From: Zonotrichia leucophrys gambelii
Lineage: Eukaryota > Chordata > Aves > Passeriformes > Passerellidae
Length of the DNA stretch: 64,000 bases
Reading direction: 5' to 3'
NCBI RefSeq assembly: GCF_028769735.1
Contig: NC_088177.1
Coordinates: 26,320,099 to 26,384,098, forward strand
This document shows, one piece after another, positions 56,601 through 63,551 of the stretch. The first letter of the stretch is position 1, and every line of letters begins with the position of its first letter. The translations under genes and the position numbers were made by a program. Below the pieces are notes generated by a model. That model had not been told where the DNA came from and did no database searches. It saw nothing but the letters and a program-made list of their open reading frames with translations.

Positions 56601-59600
56601 TTCATGTACAAAATTTAACTCTTTTTTTTTTGAGGTTTTCATTGCCTTGAACTCTGTTTGCTGTCAATTTCAATGCTGTTAACATTATCAATGCATACCT
56701 GTTAGAGTGTAAGCCTGTATTAAATTATTATGTAGCAGTCAGAGGATGAGATTATAATAAACATTAAAAACCAGTGACACCAGTAGCTTCTATATTGACA
56801 AAACCAGTAGCTGCTATTATTGACAAATAGAAACAACAGTAGAAGTATTACGAGAATTTTTATAACAGAAATTACTGTAGTATCTTCTGTAAGCATGTTG
56901 TAAATTATTTTGTAAGCATAAAGTAAATTATTTCAGTATCATTATGTAGGACTGTTCATAGAAAGATTGCTTCTACTTTTTAGCTAATGACTCTTTATGG
57001 AATGTTTCTCAATAGGCTGCTAGTTTTTTTCCCGGGTTGCTAACCATGAGTTACTTTTTTCAGTGCTCATGTAATGTTCTGGACGGACTGGGGCCAAAAC
57101 CCCCGAATTGAAAAAGCCAGCATGGATGGCAAAATGCGCACAGTGATTGTTAATAATAAAATCTACTGGCCCAATGGACTGTCCATTGATTATCCAAATA
57201 AACTTCTCTATTTTGCTGATGCTTATCTTGACTATATCGATTTCTGTGATTACAATGGAAACAACAGACGACAGGTGGTTGCAAGTGATCTGGTAAGACA
57301 TTAATAAGGAACCATTGTTTTCCTGTGTCCCTGCTGATAGTACTGAAAATATATTGGCTTGTCATAGACTTGGGTGTATTTTTCTTCAAAATTATTGAGT
57401 GAAGCAGATGTGAAGTATTTTATCTGCTTCCTGCTGCTGGAAAAAGAGAACCTGCTATCCTATTCAGTCTCTCAGGAGATCTTCAGCAGAGTCTGGAGCT
57501 GCCTGTAGACTTGGTGCCTTATAGCATTCTCATGTGTTCTGTCTGCATGTATGAAATCTGAAGGTGCCATCTGACACTGCTGCAACTAGGTGGTACATTT
57601 TCTGTAGGCAGAGATAGTAGAGAAAGCCTGGAGAAACGTTTCCTGGTATTTTGTGAGGTTATTGCTACTATTCTTGACAGGAGTGAAGGGTTTTGTGCTG
57701 TGACTTGTGTGCAGCAACTCCATCAAGACAATCCCTCTTACAGTCTGTGTCCCAGTGAAGTGCTGCTGGCAGCTTGCAGCACTGTCCTTGTACCAACACA
57801 ATAGTGCAGATGTTCAGCTGGCACACAGAAAGTGGTATCAATAACCATGTGGATGTTTTCAATAATTGACTGCTGGGGCTTTTACTTTTGGCTGGAGAGA
57901 CAATTAGTGTGATATAGGAGCCAAGGCAATCTTTCCACTCCTGGTTATCTGAAATCTAGATAAACCTCCTTCTTTGATCCTCTGGTAAATTTTAGGGGAG
58001 CTTATCAAGAATGCAAGTTCTTGACAAGTCCATAATTCTCACTAGACGTTTCCTCTTGTGCTTTTGAAAATCTACAGTTGGCTCTTTATCTGTGGGTTCT
58101 ACCCAAAGTAGTTAGACTGCTTTGCTAATTCCTCATTCTCTTTATCTCACAGGGTCTATATAGCATTCCACTTAAAAGAAATATATATTTTCCTCATTAT
58201 AAATGTATTATTTTTAGACTATAGATGGCATTTCATTTTTTTTTCTGAAAAAATACATTTTGAGACACAGTTGCTTCATTATTTATTTATTTTAAAATTA
58301 TGCTCACCTCTGTTATTACTTCATTGCAAGCTTTACATCTGCAAATCTCCAGAGGTAAATTGGTAATCAACCTTGCCTTTTTAGATATTGCAGCATCCAC
58401 ATGGTCTAACTGTCTTTGAAGATTTTGTGTACTGGAGTGACCGTTATACTAATCGAGTAATTCGGGCCAATAAATGGCATGGAGGAAACCAGACAGTTAT
58501 GATTTATAACATTCACCAGCCTTTGGGTCTTGTGGCAGTCCATCCTGTAAAGCAGCCTGATGGTAAGTTCATCAAAACAACTTTGGTAATTGCAGAAATA
58601 AGCATGCAGTGATGTCGTGCATTAAAACACCAAGAATCAGTCTTTTCAGCAAATGGGTTGGGTTAAAAAAAGCAAATAATTCATACTATTGACTTGCAAC
58701 TGTTCAGTCTGGTGTTAGGGAAAACAACCACCTAGGCAGCAGTTCAGGATGATGACTAGCCAAAAAGAATAATAAGGAGGTAGTATGTGCCATTTTCTTG
58801 CTCTTTGTTCTGAATGTTTTTACAAGACAATTGAGGCATTTTTGGAAAGCATTTTAATTTAAAAAATTTCTCTCTGTGGCATACTAGATTCAATTTCTCA
58901 TGCAGTAATAATTGTTTTTGAAAAGATTACTGTCATCAACTTTCTCTGAAAGTACTTCTACGTTATTTTAGTCAATGAAACAATAATGATAAATAATCCC
59001 CTTCATTGCATTAAATATTCTCTCTGACATCTTGTGCAGGTGATCTCTTGCAGCTTAAAGATTAAAAAAACCCTAAGTTATTTCTGTTAGGTAGAGATCT
59101 TTCATATCAGACTTTTTTGTTATTTCATAGCATGACTTGAAGAGTGTTGAGCATGTTGATATGAATATTATCCTTCAGCTTTAGTTATTTTTCTTGTGTA
59201 TGGAGTGTTTCCAGCTAATAAATATTATTTTTTTTTCTTTTTTTCCTCAAAATACACCCCCGTGCCAGGGAAGGTGGAGACTTCCCTGAGTATCTGAGCA
59301 AGGCACTGGTACTTTCAGTGCTGGATTTGCTTTGGAACAAAGCCTTCCTCGGACATGTTCAGAACTAAAGCTGCCTATTCTCACTGTCAGTTGTTCAGTT
59401 AGCAGGGCATAGCCTTAGTTTATTCACCATCATTATGGTTTGAGAGATTTTATTTTACAACCCAAGATTTAAAAAAAAATTCTATCCCTGGAGAATTTTT
59501 TCTTCTTTTTCTTCATTGTATTTAGTACACTTTATAATTTTTCATTCTGAATTATTCTATTGTACTTTATGTGGCCAGGCAAAAAGGGAGAGAATAGAGT

Positions 59601-62600
59601 ACTTGCAGAATAGCAAAACATACTGATGTTGACAAATGAAGGAATAATTACATGCTGATTGAAATTCCAGATGCAGTAATAAAACTGTCATCTACTCTTC
59701 TATTTTGTAAACCATTGGATCTTACACTAACCACAGTTTAGATTTTTTTATACTGGTGACATGAACAATTTTCTTACAGTTTGAGTTCTGAGTTTATGCC
59801 ATTATTTTATTGTCATGTTAATTTGTTTTCAGTTCTTGTTAGTTTTTATATTAGTAACAATTTTGTGAATTCCTGGAACTCCCAAGCTTTTTAGAATAAG
59901 GTCTGCTGCCATTGCTAAGGATGTACTCAAAATCTGATTTTTGTTTTCTTATGAAGATCACTCATTCTGAAAAATCTTGTTCTGCAGCAAGTTTGTGGCA
60001 GTGGTTTAGATTGAATTTTAGTGTATAGTAATAATATCAGTCAGGAGAGATCTTCAGTGTCTTTTTTTTACATTTTACAACTTTTCATTCACAGTTTCAA
60101 AGTAAGCTAAGAAATTTGGCATTGAATTCCCACTATCTTTGAGTAAGACATTGCAACTATTTTCTCTTTAGTTTCTTCAAGAAGTTTCAGCAAATAATTT
60201 AAATCTCCCATCTAGACGGGTTACATTCAAGGACTGCAAATCCCACATGTTTCCTCATGCAGTTAAGAAAAGTTTGAAATAGAGTTTGAACATTTTTTTG
60301 TGATGCATAAAAATTGCAAAGATTACTATGATAATGTACTGGTTTTCCATGGAAAATTGTATCCTGTCACAAGTAAATTGTATTCCTTGTTGTTCTTAGA
60401 AATAATTTCATTATTTTAATTTTAAAGAAATAGCAAAACTTTCTTAGTTCTGGGTTAATGTCAGTAGCAAGGAGAATATTCTCTCTAGTTGCTTATATTG
60501 TTATAGCTGCTAATAGTTCCCTTCTTATTTTCAGGTATTAATTCCTGTGCATCATCCCCCTGTAGCCATCTGTGCTTACTTTCTTCATCTGGACCACTTT
60601 TTTTTTCCTGTGCATGCCCTTCCGGGTGGATCCTTTCTCCTGATAACAGGAACTGCATGAGAGGTATGGCAGTACTTATGAGATTTTGAGAGGTGCAGTG
60701 ATGCTGTGTTTTGTGGTTTTTCATGCCAGAATTTTTACTGCAAAATTTATATAAAAGTGTTAAGCAGCCAGTAAAGAAAATCAAAACCAAACCAACCTTT
60801 GGTCTATTATAAAAGATTCAATGGGTTACTTCTACAGCAGCCCAATTCCCTGTTAGGTGGTAGCTTGTGCCTATGGGAAGAGGCTAGGATTTGTTCTCCA
60901 ATGACCAACACACAAGGAAAAGGGGAGGGAATGTGTGTTCAGCAGATTCTCTTCCCCAGTCCCTAGCAGATGAGAAATGCTGTTACTGACTCTCCCTCTG
61001 CAGCTCTCTGATGCACCTTCTCAGATCACCTGATGCATTGCCCTTGTTAATAAGATTTAAGCAGAAGGGTACAAGTTTACCTAAAAGTAAATATACCAAT
61101 AGGGAGTATGTCTGTTCCCTTAGGGATAAAACCAGAAAAGAGTACTGCAGTTATATTTTGTAATAATGATCAGCAGTTGCCCTGTGATGTTGTTCCATGC
61201 TTGTGGGTCCTGCTTAATATGCATTAGAGCCTATCACAGGCAGGTCCTGCAGAATCCTCAAAGCTTTGGCTGGTTCCCCTTCTCAGAGATTTGAAAAAGC
61301 AGCTTAGAGCAGCTGCACAAATATCCTTCCTTTGTCTGGCAATGAGTGTTCCTGCCTTATTTGCTTCCTTCTGCTCAGAATTTGTATTGTGATTGCACAG
61401 TGCTGAAACTTAAAATGGTACAGCAGTTTAAATAACTGATAACCTTGTTCCTAGTGAGGGAACAAACCTCTGTGTAAGGAGTTTCAAAACATCACTGGTA
61501 ATATTGAACCATTCTCAGCAGCAGGGAACTTTTGGGTGGGAGGGAAAAGCATATCATAATGCCTTTTTCTTGACCAGAAGCAACTCTGAATTACTCTTTG
61601 TTTTCACAGTTGAACACCCTTTCCTTATTGCTGTAAGAGATAATATCATTTACGGAATTTCTCTGAACCCTGAGGAGAAGACAAATGATGCTATGGTTCC
61701 AATAGCAGGAGTTCAAAATGGTGTTGATGTTGACTTTGATGACTCTGAACAGATGATTTATTGGGTTGAAAATCCAGTAAGTTAGTATTTGTGTTCAAAA
61801 TGTGCACTAAATTAAAACCTTTTTACCTTTTTATTTTTGAAAAGTGTTTTGGACTGAAATATGTTAACATTTGTTTTTGTTGTTGGTGGTTTTTTTTTTT
61901 TTTTTTTTAATATTTTGTTTGGTTGGTTGTTTTCCTAGGACAATTAAAGAAGCTTTGTCTCTTTTGTAAAGTAGCTCTTATTTTTGTCAGCAGAAACATC
62001 TGATTAATGTTTTTTCCTGGCTCAGAGACATGAACAGGAAATGTTGGAGAGCATTGACAGACCCACACTCAGCCCTGCTGTGCTGTAGTTTGCTCTCTCT
62101 GCTCCCTTGACTCAGGAGCCAACTCTGCAAAACTTCTCCGAGGGCACCGTGCATTGGACACAGTGACACTTAGCGTTAGGATGAATGTGTGTGCATTGAG
62201 TCTGAGCACTTAATGAACTGACGTCATAGAGAAGCATCCTTTTCTTTTAGTTGAAAATGTTTGCAGGCTCAAAACAAAAATTTCCAGGTAGCACATGTGA
62301 GGCTTATAGATTTAAAAATGAATTTGAGCTAATTTTTAATAGTTATTTATAATTGTTTGACTAATTGCTTTTATTGCTGGTCACGAACTAAGAAACTAGA
62401 TGTGTTCTATAAGGCTAACTTGATACAAAAAACAAAAGAGGAAAAAATGCTTAATTTTTGTGAATGGACACTTCAAAAGGAAAAAATCTCTGTTAGTCTG
62501 TCTGAAGACAATATGCCTTCACTCTTGGAAATTTAAAAACAATTCTTTTTGTCAAAAAAAGCAATAATTAGGTCTTGGAGAAATATGATGGTAGATAAGG

Positions 62601-63551
62601 AGATTTCTGTAATTATGTTTTAACGGTAACAATTCACACAAACTTGTTATGTTTCATCCACACAATATTTTTGGTTTTTTTCCCAACTTGCTTTCTTTAA
62701 ATTTTGCAGCTCTGAAGTAAATACAATTTTAAAAATAACTAATTTTAAAGTGTATTCTGTGCCACTAATAAATTAAAAATTGTTTAATTATTTGTTCTTT
62801 TAAAGTTAGAATGTTTAGTTCAATGAAGTAGTTAAATAGATCTATTTAAGCAAATCTTTGCCCGAGAAACTACTGAAGTACTTGGGAATCTGTTTCATCT
62901 TCCCTGCAGTCTGAAAAAATATTCTTGACAGATGTCAGCCAGCAGACACAGCTGACATATACAATAGTGTGGGAGGTCAAGGGCTGATCCATCCCTTAAC
63001 AGCAAGTTAAATCCTGGCAAGTGGAATGGCAGGCGCCTTTGCAGGGCCAGTGTTTGGTGTTAGGTCTGCTCTGGGTGGGTCTGGACAAGGCCTGCCAAAG
63101 GCCTTGGTGCCTCTGGGCTGTGCCCCCCAGCTGCATCCCTGACCTGCCGGCCTCAGGCTTCGGCTGCTCCCAAACAGGGCTGACACACCTGTGTCAGTCA
63201 TGGATCACCCTCTGCAAAAAAGATCTTTCTGTAGTTCCTGTGCTCCATTTTATGTTCCTGGTTCTGCCCTATCTCTGCCTTCTTCTGCCTAGAACTGTGC
63301 TAGCATTAGAAAAGATTGCTGTATAAAAGAAGTGCTAGTATAGTTGGAATAGAAGAGTGTTTTCTGCTCTTGACATTTTTTAAACTTTTGTTGTTTTTCT
63401 TTCCAAGGGTGAAATTCACAGAGTGAGGTCAGATGGAGCCAACAGGACAGTGTTTGCTCCAGCTGCTGTTATTGGTGCTCCTACTGGTCTGGCACTAGAC
63501 TGGATATCTGCAAACCTGTATTACACAAACCCAGGGACACAGTCAATTGAG
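2533..63551 (+). CDS. LRP2: LRP2 (megalin), 5' portion of gene, 33 exons, continues beyond window
   Basis: Megalin is a type I membrane endocytic receptor of absorptive epithelia such as kidney proximal tubule, yolk sac and neuroepithelium. With cubilin and other partners it takes up vitamin-carrier complexes, hormones and lipoproteins. Seen here: signal peptide, LA1-7 (residues about 26-303), EGF1-2 (304-386), YWTD propeller 1 (387-654), EGF3 (655-701), propeller 2 (702-965), EGF4 (966-1012), LA8-15 (1013-1344), EGF5-6 (1345-1427), propeller 3 (1428-1695), EGF7 (1696-1738) and the start of propeller 4 (1739-1842). All junctions are GT-AG and in phase, totalling 5526 nt without a stop. The 7-then-8 LA cluster arrangement and near-identical propeller stretches (for example [13 protein letters not shown] and TKLGWPAG) match mammalian LRP2 rather than LRP1 or LRP1B. 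The remaining propellers, LA clusters, membrane segment and NPxY tail lie outside the window. Confidence 0.97.
8040..8131. repeat. AT-rich low-complexity block
   Basis: About 90 bp made almost only of A and T, with repeated AATTATT and TTAATA words and several short self-complementary stretches. No transposon identity is recognised. Confidence 0.7.
8556..8630 (+). mobile_element. CR1-type LINE 3' tail fragment
   Basis: Contains the familiar CR1 3' end wording: an ATTAGATGATCTTTAAGGTCCC block, a CCAATCCCCTCTA block and a terminal GATTCTGTGA. It is 5'-truncated to about 75 bp, as most avian CR1 copies are. The orientation is sense to LRP2. Confidence 0.8.
15932..15969. repeat. 20-bp tandem duplication
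   Basis: The unit AGACCTGCACCACCAACCCC at 15932-15951 is followed directly by a second copy matching over its first 18 bases (15952-15969). Confidence 0.9.
17425..17532 (+). CDS. LRP2: LRP2 exon 2: LDLa repeat 1
   Basis: 108 nt, phase 1-1. It encodes one complete LDL-receptor class A module starting CERGQFRC, with six cysteines, a WRCDG block and the calcium-binding [10 protein letters not shown] end. The first cysteine follows the signal peptide almost directly. The acceptor is GGCGCAG and the donor GTAAGT. The exon is CpG-dense (about 9 CpG) compared with most other exons, and the reading frame is open for some distance upstream of the acceptor. Confidence 0.95.
17533..19458 (+). other. 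LRP2 intron 2
   Basis: 1.9 kb and AT-rich. A 125-codon plus-strand open frame at 17770-18147 has no recognisable domain. No repeat family was recognised. Confidence 0.8.
19459..19581 (+). CDS. LRP2: LRP2 exon 3: LDLa repeat 2
   Basis: 123 nt, phase 1-1. It encodes CEGNQFQC to [11 protein letters not shown] with all six cysteines and the calcium-binding D..DGSDE acidic cluster. The codons are AT-rich, unlike neighbouring exons 2 and 4. Donor GTGAGT. Confidence 0.95.
19582..22004 (+). other. LRP2 intron 3
   Basis: 2.4 kb and AT-rich. I saw no gene or recognisable repeat. Confidence 0.8.
22005..22121 (+). CDS. LRP2: LRP2 exon 4: LDLa repeat 3
   Basis: 117 nt, phase 1-1. It encodes CSSQQFTC to [10 protein letters not shown] with six cysteines and intact calcium ligands. 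It is strikingly GC- and CpG-rich (about 16 CpG in 117 bp), while the flanking introns are AT-rich. Confidence 0.95.
22122..29984 (+). other. LRP2 intron 4 (7.9 kb)
   Basis: The second-longest intron. Short open frames on both strands (for example 23634-23870 +, 27139-27423 +, 27553-27840 -) lack domains or splice context. No clear transposon was recognised. Confidence 0.75.
29985..30095 (+). CDS. LRP2: LRP2 exon 5: LDLa repeat 4
   Basis: 111 nt, phase 1-1. It encodes CEQLSC to [10 protein letters not shown], a complete six-cysteine module. The usual CIP between cysteines 3 and 4 is replaced by CFNASQRC, close to the corresponding mammalian LRP2 repeat, which reads CYNTSQKC. NAS is a potential N-glycosylation sequon. 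Only 99 bp separate it from exon 6. Confidence 0.94.
30096..30194 (+). other. LRP2 intron 5, 99 bp
   Basis: A very short intron between GTAAGT and TTTTTCAG. It is by far the smallest intron in the window. Confidence 0.93.
30195..30308 (+). CDS. LRP2: LRP2 exon 6: LDLa repeat 5
   Basis: 114 nt, phase 1-1. It encodes CTSTQFQC to [10 protein letters not shown] with all cysteines and the calcium site. The donor is GTATGA. The 0.5 kb intron after it is featureless. Confidence 0.95.
30786..30902 (+). CDS. LRP2: LRP2 exon 7: LDLa repeat 6
   Basis: 117 nt, phase 1-1. It encodes CRGNFFTC to [10 protein letters not shown]. The usual SDE is EDE here, and mammalian LRP2 also deviates at this point (NGDED), so this is probably lineage-specific divergence rather than damage. 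Confidence 0.94.
31107..31205. repeat. AT-rich imperfect tandem duplication in intron 7
   Basis: Two related blocks about 46 bp apart each carry ATA(G/A)CAATATATATAT, then a T-rich run, then TATATTT or similar. The second copy has an expanded T15-class run. Confidence 0.65.
31758..31901 (+). CDS. LRP2: LRP2 exon 8: LDLa repeat 7
   Basis: 144 nt, phase 1-1. It encodes [14 protein letters not shown] to [16 protein letters not shown] and is longer than the other repeats because of an insert before the last cysteine, as in mammalian LRP2 LA7. NIT is a potential N-glycosylation site. This repeat ends ligand-binding cluster I. Confidence 0.93.
31902..33292 (+). other. LRP2 intron 8
   Basis: 1.4 kb with no recognised element. 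A 75-codon plus open frame (32886-33113) has no domain. Confidence 0.75.
33293..33412 (+). CDS. LRP2: LRP2 exon 9: EGF-like module 1
   Basis: 120 nt, phase 1-1. It encodes [19 protein letters not shown] and TCI, the six-cysteine EGF pattern. The 5' part of the exon has a GCGCTGCGCTGCGCTGAGC stretch, a small CTGCG-type iteration that is GC-rich against the AT-rich surroundings. Confidence 0.94.
33413..35082 (+). other. LRP2 intron 9
   Basis: 1.7 kb. No gene or repeat was recognised beyond a short T run near 34831-34841. Confidence 0.75.
35083..35211 (+). CDS. LRP2: LRP2 exon 10: EGF-like module 2, calcium-binding type
   Basis: 129 nt, phase 1-1. It encodes [24 protein letters not shown] and HC. 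The DxDDC start is the calcium-binding EGF signature. It precedes propeller 1. Confidence 0.94.
35212..36343 (+). other. LRP2 intron 10
   Basis: 1.1 kb. Several overlapping short open frames are visible on both strands, none with a domain. The acceptor is CTTTCAG. Confidence 0.75.
36344..36513 (+). CDS. LRP2: LRP2 exon 11: YWTD propeller 1, first part
   Basis: 170 nt, phase 1 to 0. It encodes [13 protein letters not shown] through [11 protein letters not shown], the start of the six-bladed beta-propeller that drives acid-dependent ligand release in this family. FWTD is the blade motif. Confidence 0.95.
36514..38752 (+). other. LRP2 intron 11
   Basis: 2.2 kb and AT-rich, with a perfect 14-bp palindrome AGATTAATTAATCT at 37640-37653 inside a TTAA-rich stretch (37620-37661). 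No gene was recognised. Confidence 0.75.
38753..38976 (+). CDS. LRP2: LRP2 exon 12: propeller 1 continued
   Basis: 224 nt, phase 0 to 2. It encodes [15 protein letters not shown] through [12 protein letters not shown], including [18 protein letters not shown], nearly identical to the mammalian sequence. NVS is a potential glycosylation site. Confidence 0.96.
39749..39955 (+). CDS. LRP2: LRP2 exon 13: propeller 1 continued
   Basis: 207 nt, phase 2-2. It encodes [27 protein letters not shown] and [14 protein letters not shown], two consecutive propeller blades. Confidence 0.96.
40651..40710. repeat. AT-rich inverted repeat in intron 13
   Basis: Arms AAATTTATTTTTTA (40660-40673) and TAAAAAATAAATTT (40679-40692) are perfect 14-bp reverse complements around a CTTAC loop. 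TAAATTATAAAAT also occurs as a direct repeat on either side. Confidence 0.85.
40980..41182 (+). CDS. LRP2: LRP2 exon 14: propeller 1, last part
   Basis: 203 nt, phase 2 to 1. It encodes [32 protein letters not shown] and [11 protein letters not shown], which closes propeller 1. Confidence 0.96.
41810..41950 (+). CDS. LRP2: LRP2 exon 15: EGF-like module 3
   Basis: 141 nt, phase 1-1. It encodes [27 protein letters not shown] and HC. The NPC..NNGGCxxxC opening is typical of the EGF modules that cap LRP propellers. The 0.6 kb intron before it and the 0.9 kb intron after it show nothing notable. Confidence 0.95.
42855..43058 (+). CDS. LRP2: LRP2 exon 16: YWTD propeller 2, first part
   Basis: 204 nt, phase 1-1. 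It encodes [37 protein letters not shown] and [15 protein letters not shown]. Confidence 0.96.
43794..43986 (+). CDS. LRP2: LRP2 exon 17: propeller 2 continued
   Basis: 193 nt, phase 1 to 2. It encodes [38 protein letters not shown] and [13 protein letters not shown], with LYWTD as the blade motif. Confidence 0.96.
43987..45123 (+). other. LRP2 intron 17
   Basis: 1.1 kb and AT-rich. I saw no gene or repeat family. Confidence 0.75.
45124..45249 (+). CDS. LRP2: LRP2 exon 18: propeller 2 continued
   Basis: 126 nt, phase 2-2. It encodes [20 protein letters not shown] and [13 protein letters not shown]. Confidence 0.96.
45533..45663 (+). CDS. LRP2: LRP2 exon 19: propeller 2 continued
   Basis: 131 nt, phase 2 to 1. 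It encodes [20 protein letters not shown] and [11 protein letters not shown]. The preceding intron is short (283 bp). Confidence 0.96.
46424..46561 (+). CDS. LRP2: LRP2 exon 20: propeller 2, last part
   Basis: 138 nt, phase 1-1. It encodes [20 protein letters not shown] and [21 protein letters not shown], which closes propeller 2. The following 0.9 kb intron is plain AT-rich DNA. Confidence 0.95.
47482..47763 (+). CDS. LRP2: LRP2 exon 21: EGF-like module 4 plus LDLa repeat 8
   Basis: 282 nt, phase 1-1. The first half encodes an EGF module ([20 protein letters not shown]). The second half encodes [13 protein letters not shown] to [11 protein letters not shown], the first LA repeat of ligand-binding cluster II. 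One exon thus spans two module types, joined by [10 protein letters not shown]. Confidence 0.95.
47764..48964 (+). other. LRP2 intron 21
   Basis: 1.2 kb. It ends in an 18-T homopolymer (48941-48958) directly before the ATTCAG acceptor. Nothing else is recognised. Confidence 0.8.
48965..49204 (+). CDS. LRP2: LRP2 exon 22: LDLa repeats 9 and 10
   Basis: 240 nt, phase 1-1. It encodes [13 protein letters not shown] to [10 protein letters not shown], then [13 protein letters not shown] to [10 protein letters not shown]. Both modules have six cysteines and intact DxSDE calcium sites. The exon is symmetrical, so skipping it would remove both repeats in frame. Confidence 0.95.
49840..49959 (+). CDS. 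LRP2: LRP2 exon 23: LDLa repeat 11
   Basis: 120 nt, phase 1-1. It encodes [13 protein letters not shown] to [10 protein letters not shown]. The acceptor is ambiguous: AATAG at 49839 gives the linker TFTGT, equal in length to the mammalian linker, whereas CACAG at 49848 would start 9 nt later and delete three residues. The acidic SDE is ADE here. Confidence 0.9.
50308..50424 (+). CDS. LRP2: LRP2 exon 24: LDLa repeat 12
   Basis: 117 nt, phase 1-1. It encodes [14 protein letters not shown] to [10 protein letters not shown]. The upstream intron is 348 bp. Confidence 0.95.
50600..51050 (-). mobile_element. CR1-type LINE, 3' part, antisense in intron 24
   Basis: On the + strand it begins with TCATAGAATCATAAAATGG and runs through GGTTGCTCAAAGCCCC and CTGTTCCAGTGCCTCACC, the well-known antisense CR1 3' end. 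On the minus strand a frame of 111 codons (50690-51025) ends in DGALSNLV and contains [14 protein letters not shown], the usual end of the CR1 ORF2 polyprotein. The copy is 5'-truncated and diverged, with no reverse transcriptase core. It lies between the LA12 and LA13 exons. Confidence 0.92.
51567..51944 (+). CDS. LRP2: LRP2 exon 25: LDLa repeats 13, 14 and 15
   Basis: 378 nt, phase 1-1, the longest coding exon here. It encodes [15 protein letters not shown] to [11 protein letters not shown], then [13 protein letters not shown] to [10 protein letters not shown], then [14 protein letters not shown] to [11 protein letters not shown]. All three modules keep six cysteines. [14 protein letters not shown] is nearly identical to mammalian LRP2. 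This exon completes the eight-repeat cluster II. Confidence 0.96.
52442..52456 (+). CDS. LRP2: Candidate 15-nt LRP2 microexon
   Basis: ATGAACCCCAGCCAG is flanked by a long pyrimidine tract ending CATTCTCAG and by donor GTATGA. It is phase 1-1 and stop-free. Including it changes the LA15-EGF5 linker from C-NQES-C to C-NEPQPDQES-C. Mammalian LRP2 has a four-residue linker here, so the microexon may be lineage-specific or alternative. Splice signals and phase are seen directly; its use is inferred. Confidence 0.55.
52815..53063 (+). CDS. LRP2: LRP2 exon 26: EGF-like modules 5 and 6
   Basis: 249 nt, phase 1-1. It encodes [20 protein letters not shown] through KTCEDINEC, then [11 protein letters not shown] to [19 protein letters not shown] is the calcium-binding EGF signature of the second module. 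The donor GTGAGA is followed 60 bp later by a solo LTR. Confidence 0.96.
53119..53123. repeat. Left target-site duplication of LTR
   Basis: CTTTG immediately before the TG end of the LTR, matching 54215-54219. Confidence 0.85.
53256..53261 (-). terminator. LTR polyadenylation signal AATAAA
   Basis: TTTATT on the + strand reads AATAAA on the minus strand. It lies about 130 bp from the 3' end of the LTR, as expected at an R/U5 boundary. Confidence 0.6.
53329..53364. repeat. GAACC/GAACG hexanucleotide-like iteration inside the LTR
   Basis: About 36 bp built from CGAAC and CGGAAC words, next to a GCAGCAGCAGC run. Confidence 0.8.
54215..54219. repeat. Right target-site duplication of LTR
   Basis: CTTTG immediately after the ...CTAACA end of the LTR, identical to 53119-53123. 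Confidence 0.85.
54220..55291 (+). other. LRP2 intron 26, remainder after the LTR
   Basis: 1.1 kb of ordinary AT-rich intron, with a purine-rich stretch at about 54850-54960. No gene was recognised. Confidence 0.75.
55292..55503 (+). CDS. LRP2: LRP2 exon 27: YWTD propeller 3, first part
   Basis: 212 nt, phase 1 to 0. It encodes [40 protein letters not shown] and [11 protein letters not shown] and NGT are potential glycosylation sites. Confidence 0.96.
55972..56156 (+). CDS. LRP2: LRP2 exon 28: propeller 3 continued
   Basis: 185 nt, phase 0 to 2. It encodes [40 protein letters not shown] and [14 protein letters not shown]. Confidence 0.96.
57064..57292 (+). CDS. LRP2: LRP2 exon 29: propeller 3 continued
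   Basis: 229 nt, phase 2 to 0. It encodes [40 protein letters not shown] and [14 protein letters not shown]. Confidence 0.96.
57293..58384 (+). other. LRP2 intron 29
   Basis: 1.1 kb. Minus-strand open frames at 57586-57862 have no domain. No repeat was recognised. Confidence 0.75.
58385..58562 (+). CDS. LRP2: LRP2 exon 30: propeller 3, last part
   Basis: 178 nt, phase 0 to 1. It encodes [37 protein letters not shown] and [10 protein letters not shown], which closes propeller 3. Confidence 0.96.
58563..60534 (+). other. LRP2 intron 30
   Basis: 2.0 kb and AT-rich, with several T runs. I saw no gene or identifiable transposon. Confidence 0.75.
60535..60663 (+). CDS. LRP2: LRP2 exon 31: EGF-like module 7
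   Basis: 129 nt, phase 1-1. It encodes [33 protein letters not shown] and NC, a six-cysteine EGF module between propellers 3 and 4. Confidence 0.95.
61610..61776 (+). CDS. LRP2: LRP2 exon 32: YWTD propeller 4, first part
   Basis: 167 nt, phase 1 to 0. It encodes [40 protein letters not shown] and QMIYWVENP, close to the mammalian sequence. A 0.95 kb featureless intron precedes it. Confidence 0.96.
61777..63407 (+). other. LRP2 intron 32
   Basis: 1.6 kb. It contains an 18-19 base T run near 61891-61909 and a GC-richer patch at about 63020-63200, ending in the short palindrome CTGACACACCTGTGTCAG (63180-63197). The patch has no recognised identity. Confidence 0.7.
63408..63551 (+). CDS. LRP2: LRP2 exon 33: propeller 4 continued, last exon in window
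   Basis: 144 nt, phase 0-0. It encodes [40 protein letters not shown] and IE. The blade motif reads LYYTN. Donor GTAATT; the next exon lies beyond 64000. Confidence 0.94.

Noticed and set aside
17425..63551. LRP1 or LRP1B as the gene identity
   Set aside because: Both have two LA repeats in the first cluster and eight in the second after a different EGF and propeller layout. Seven LA first, then eight, plus near-identical propeller text, fits LRP2.
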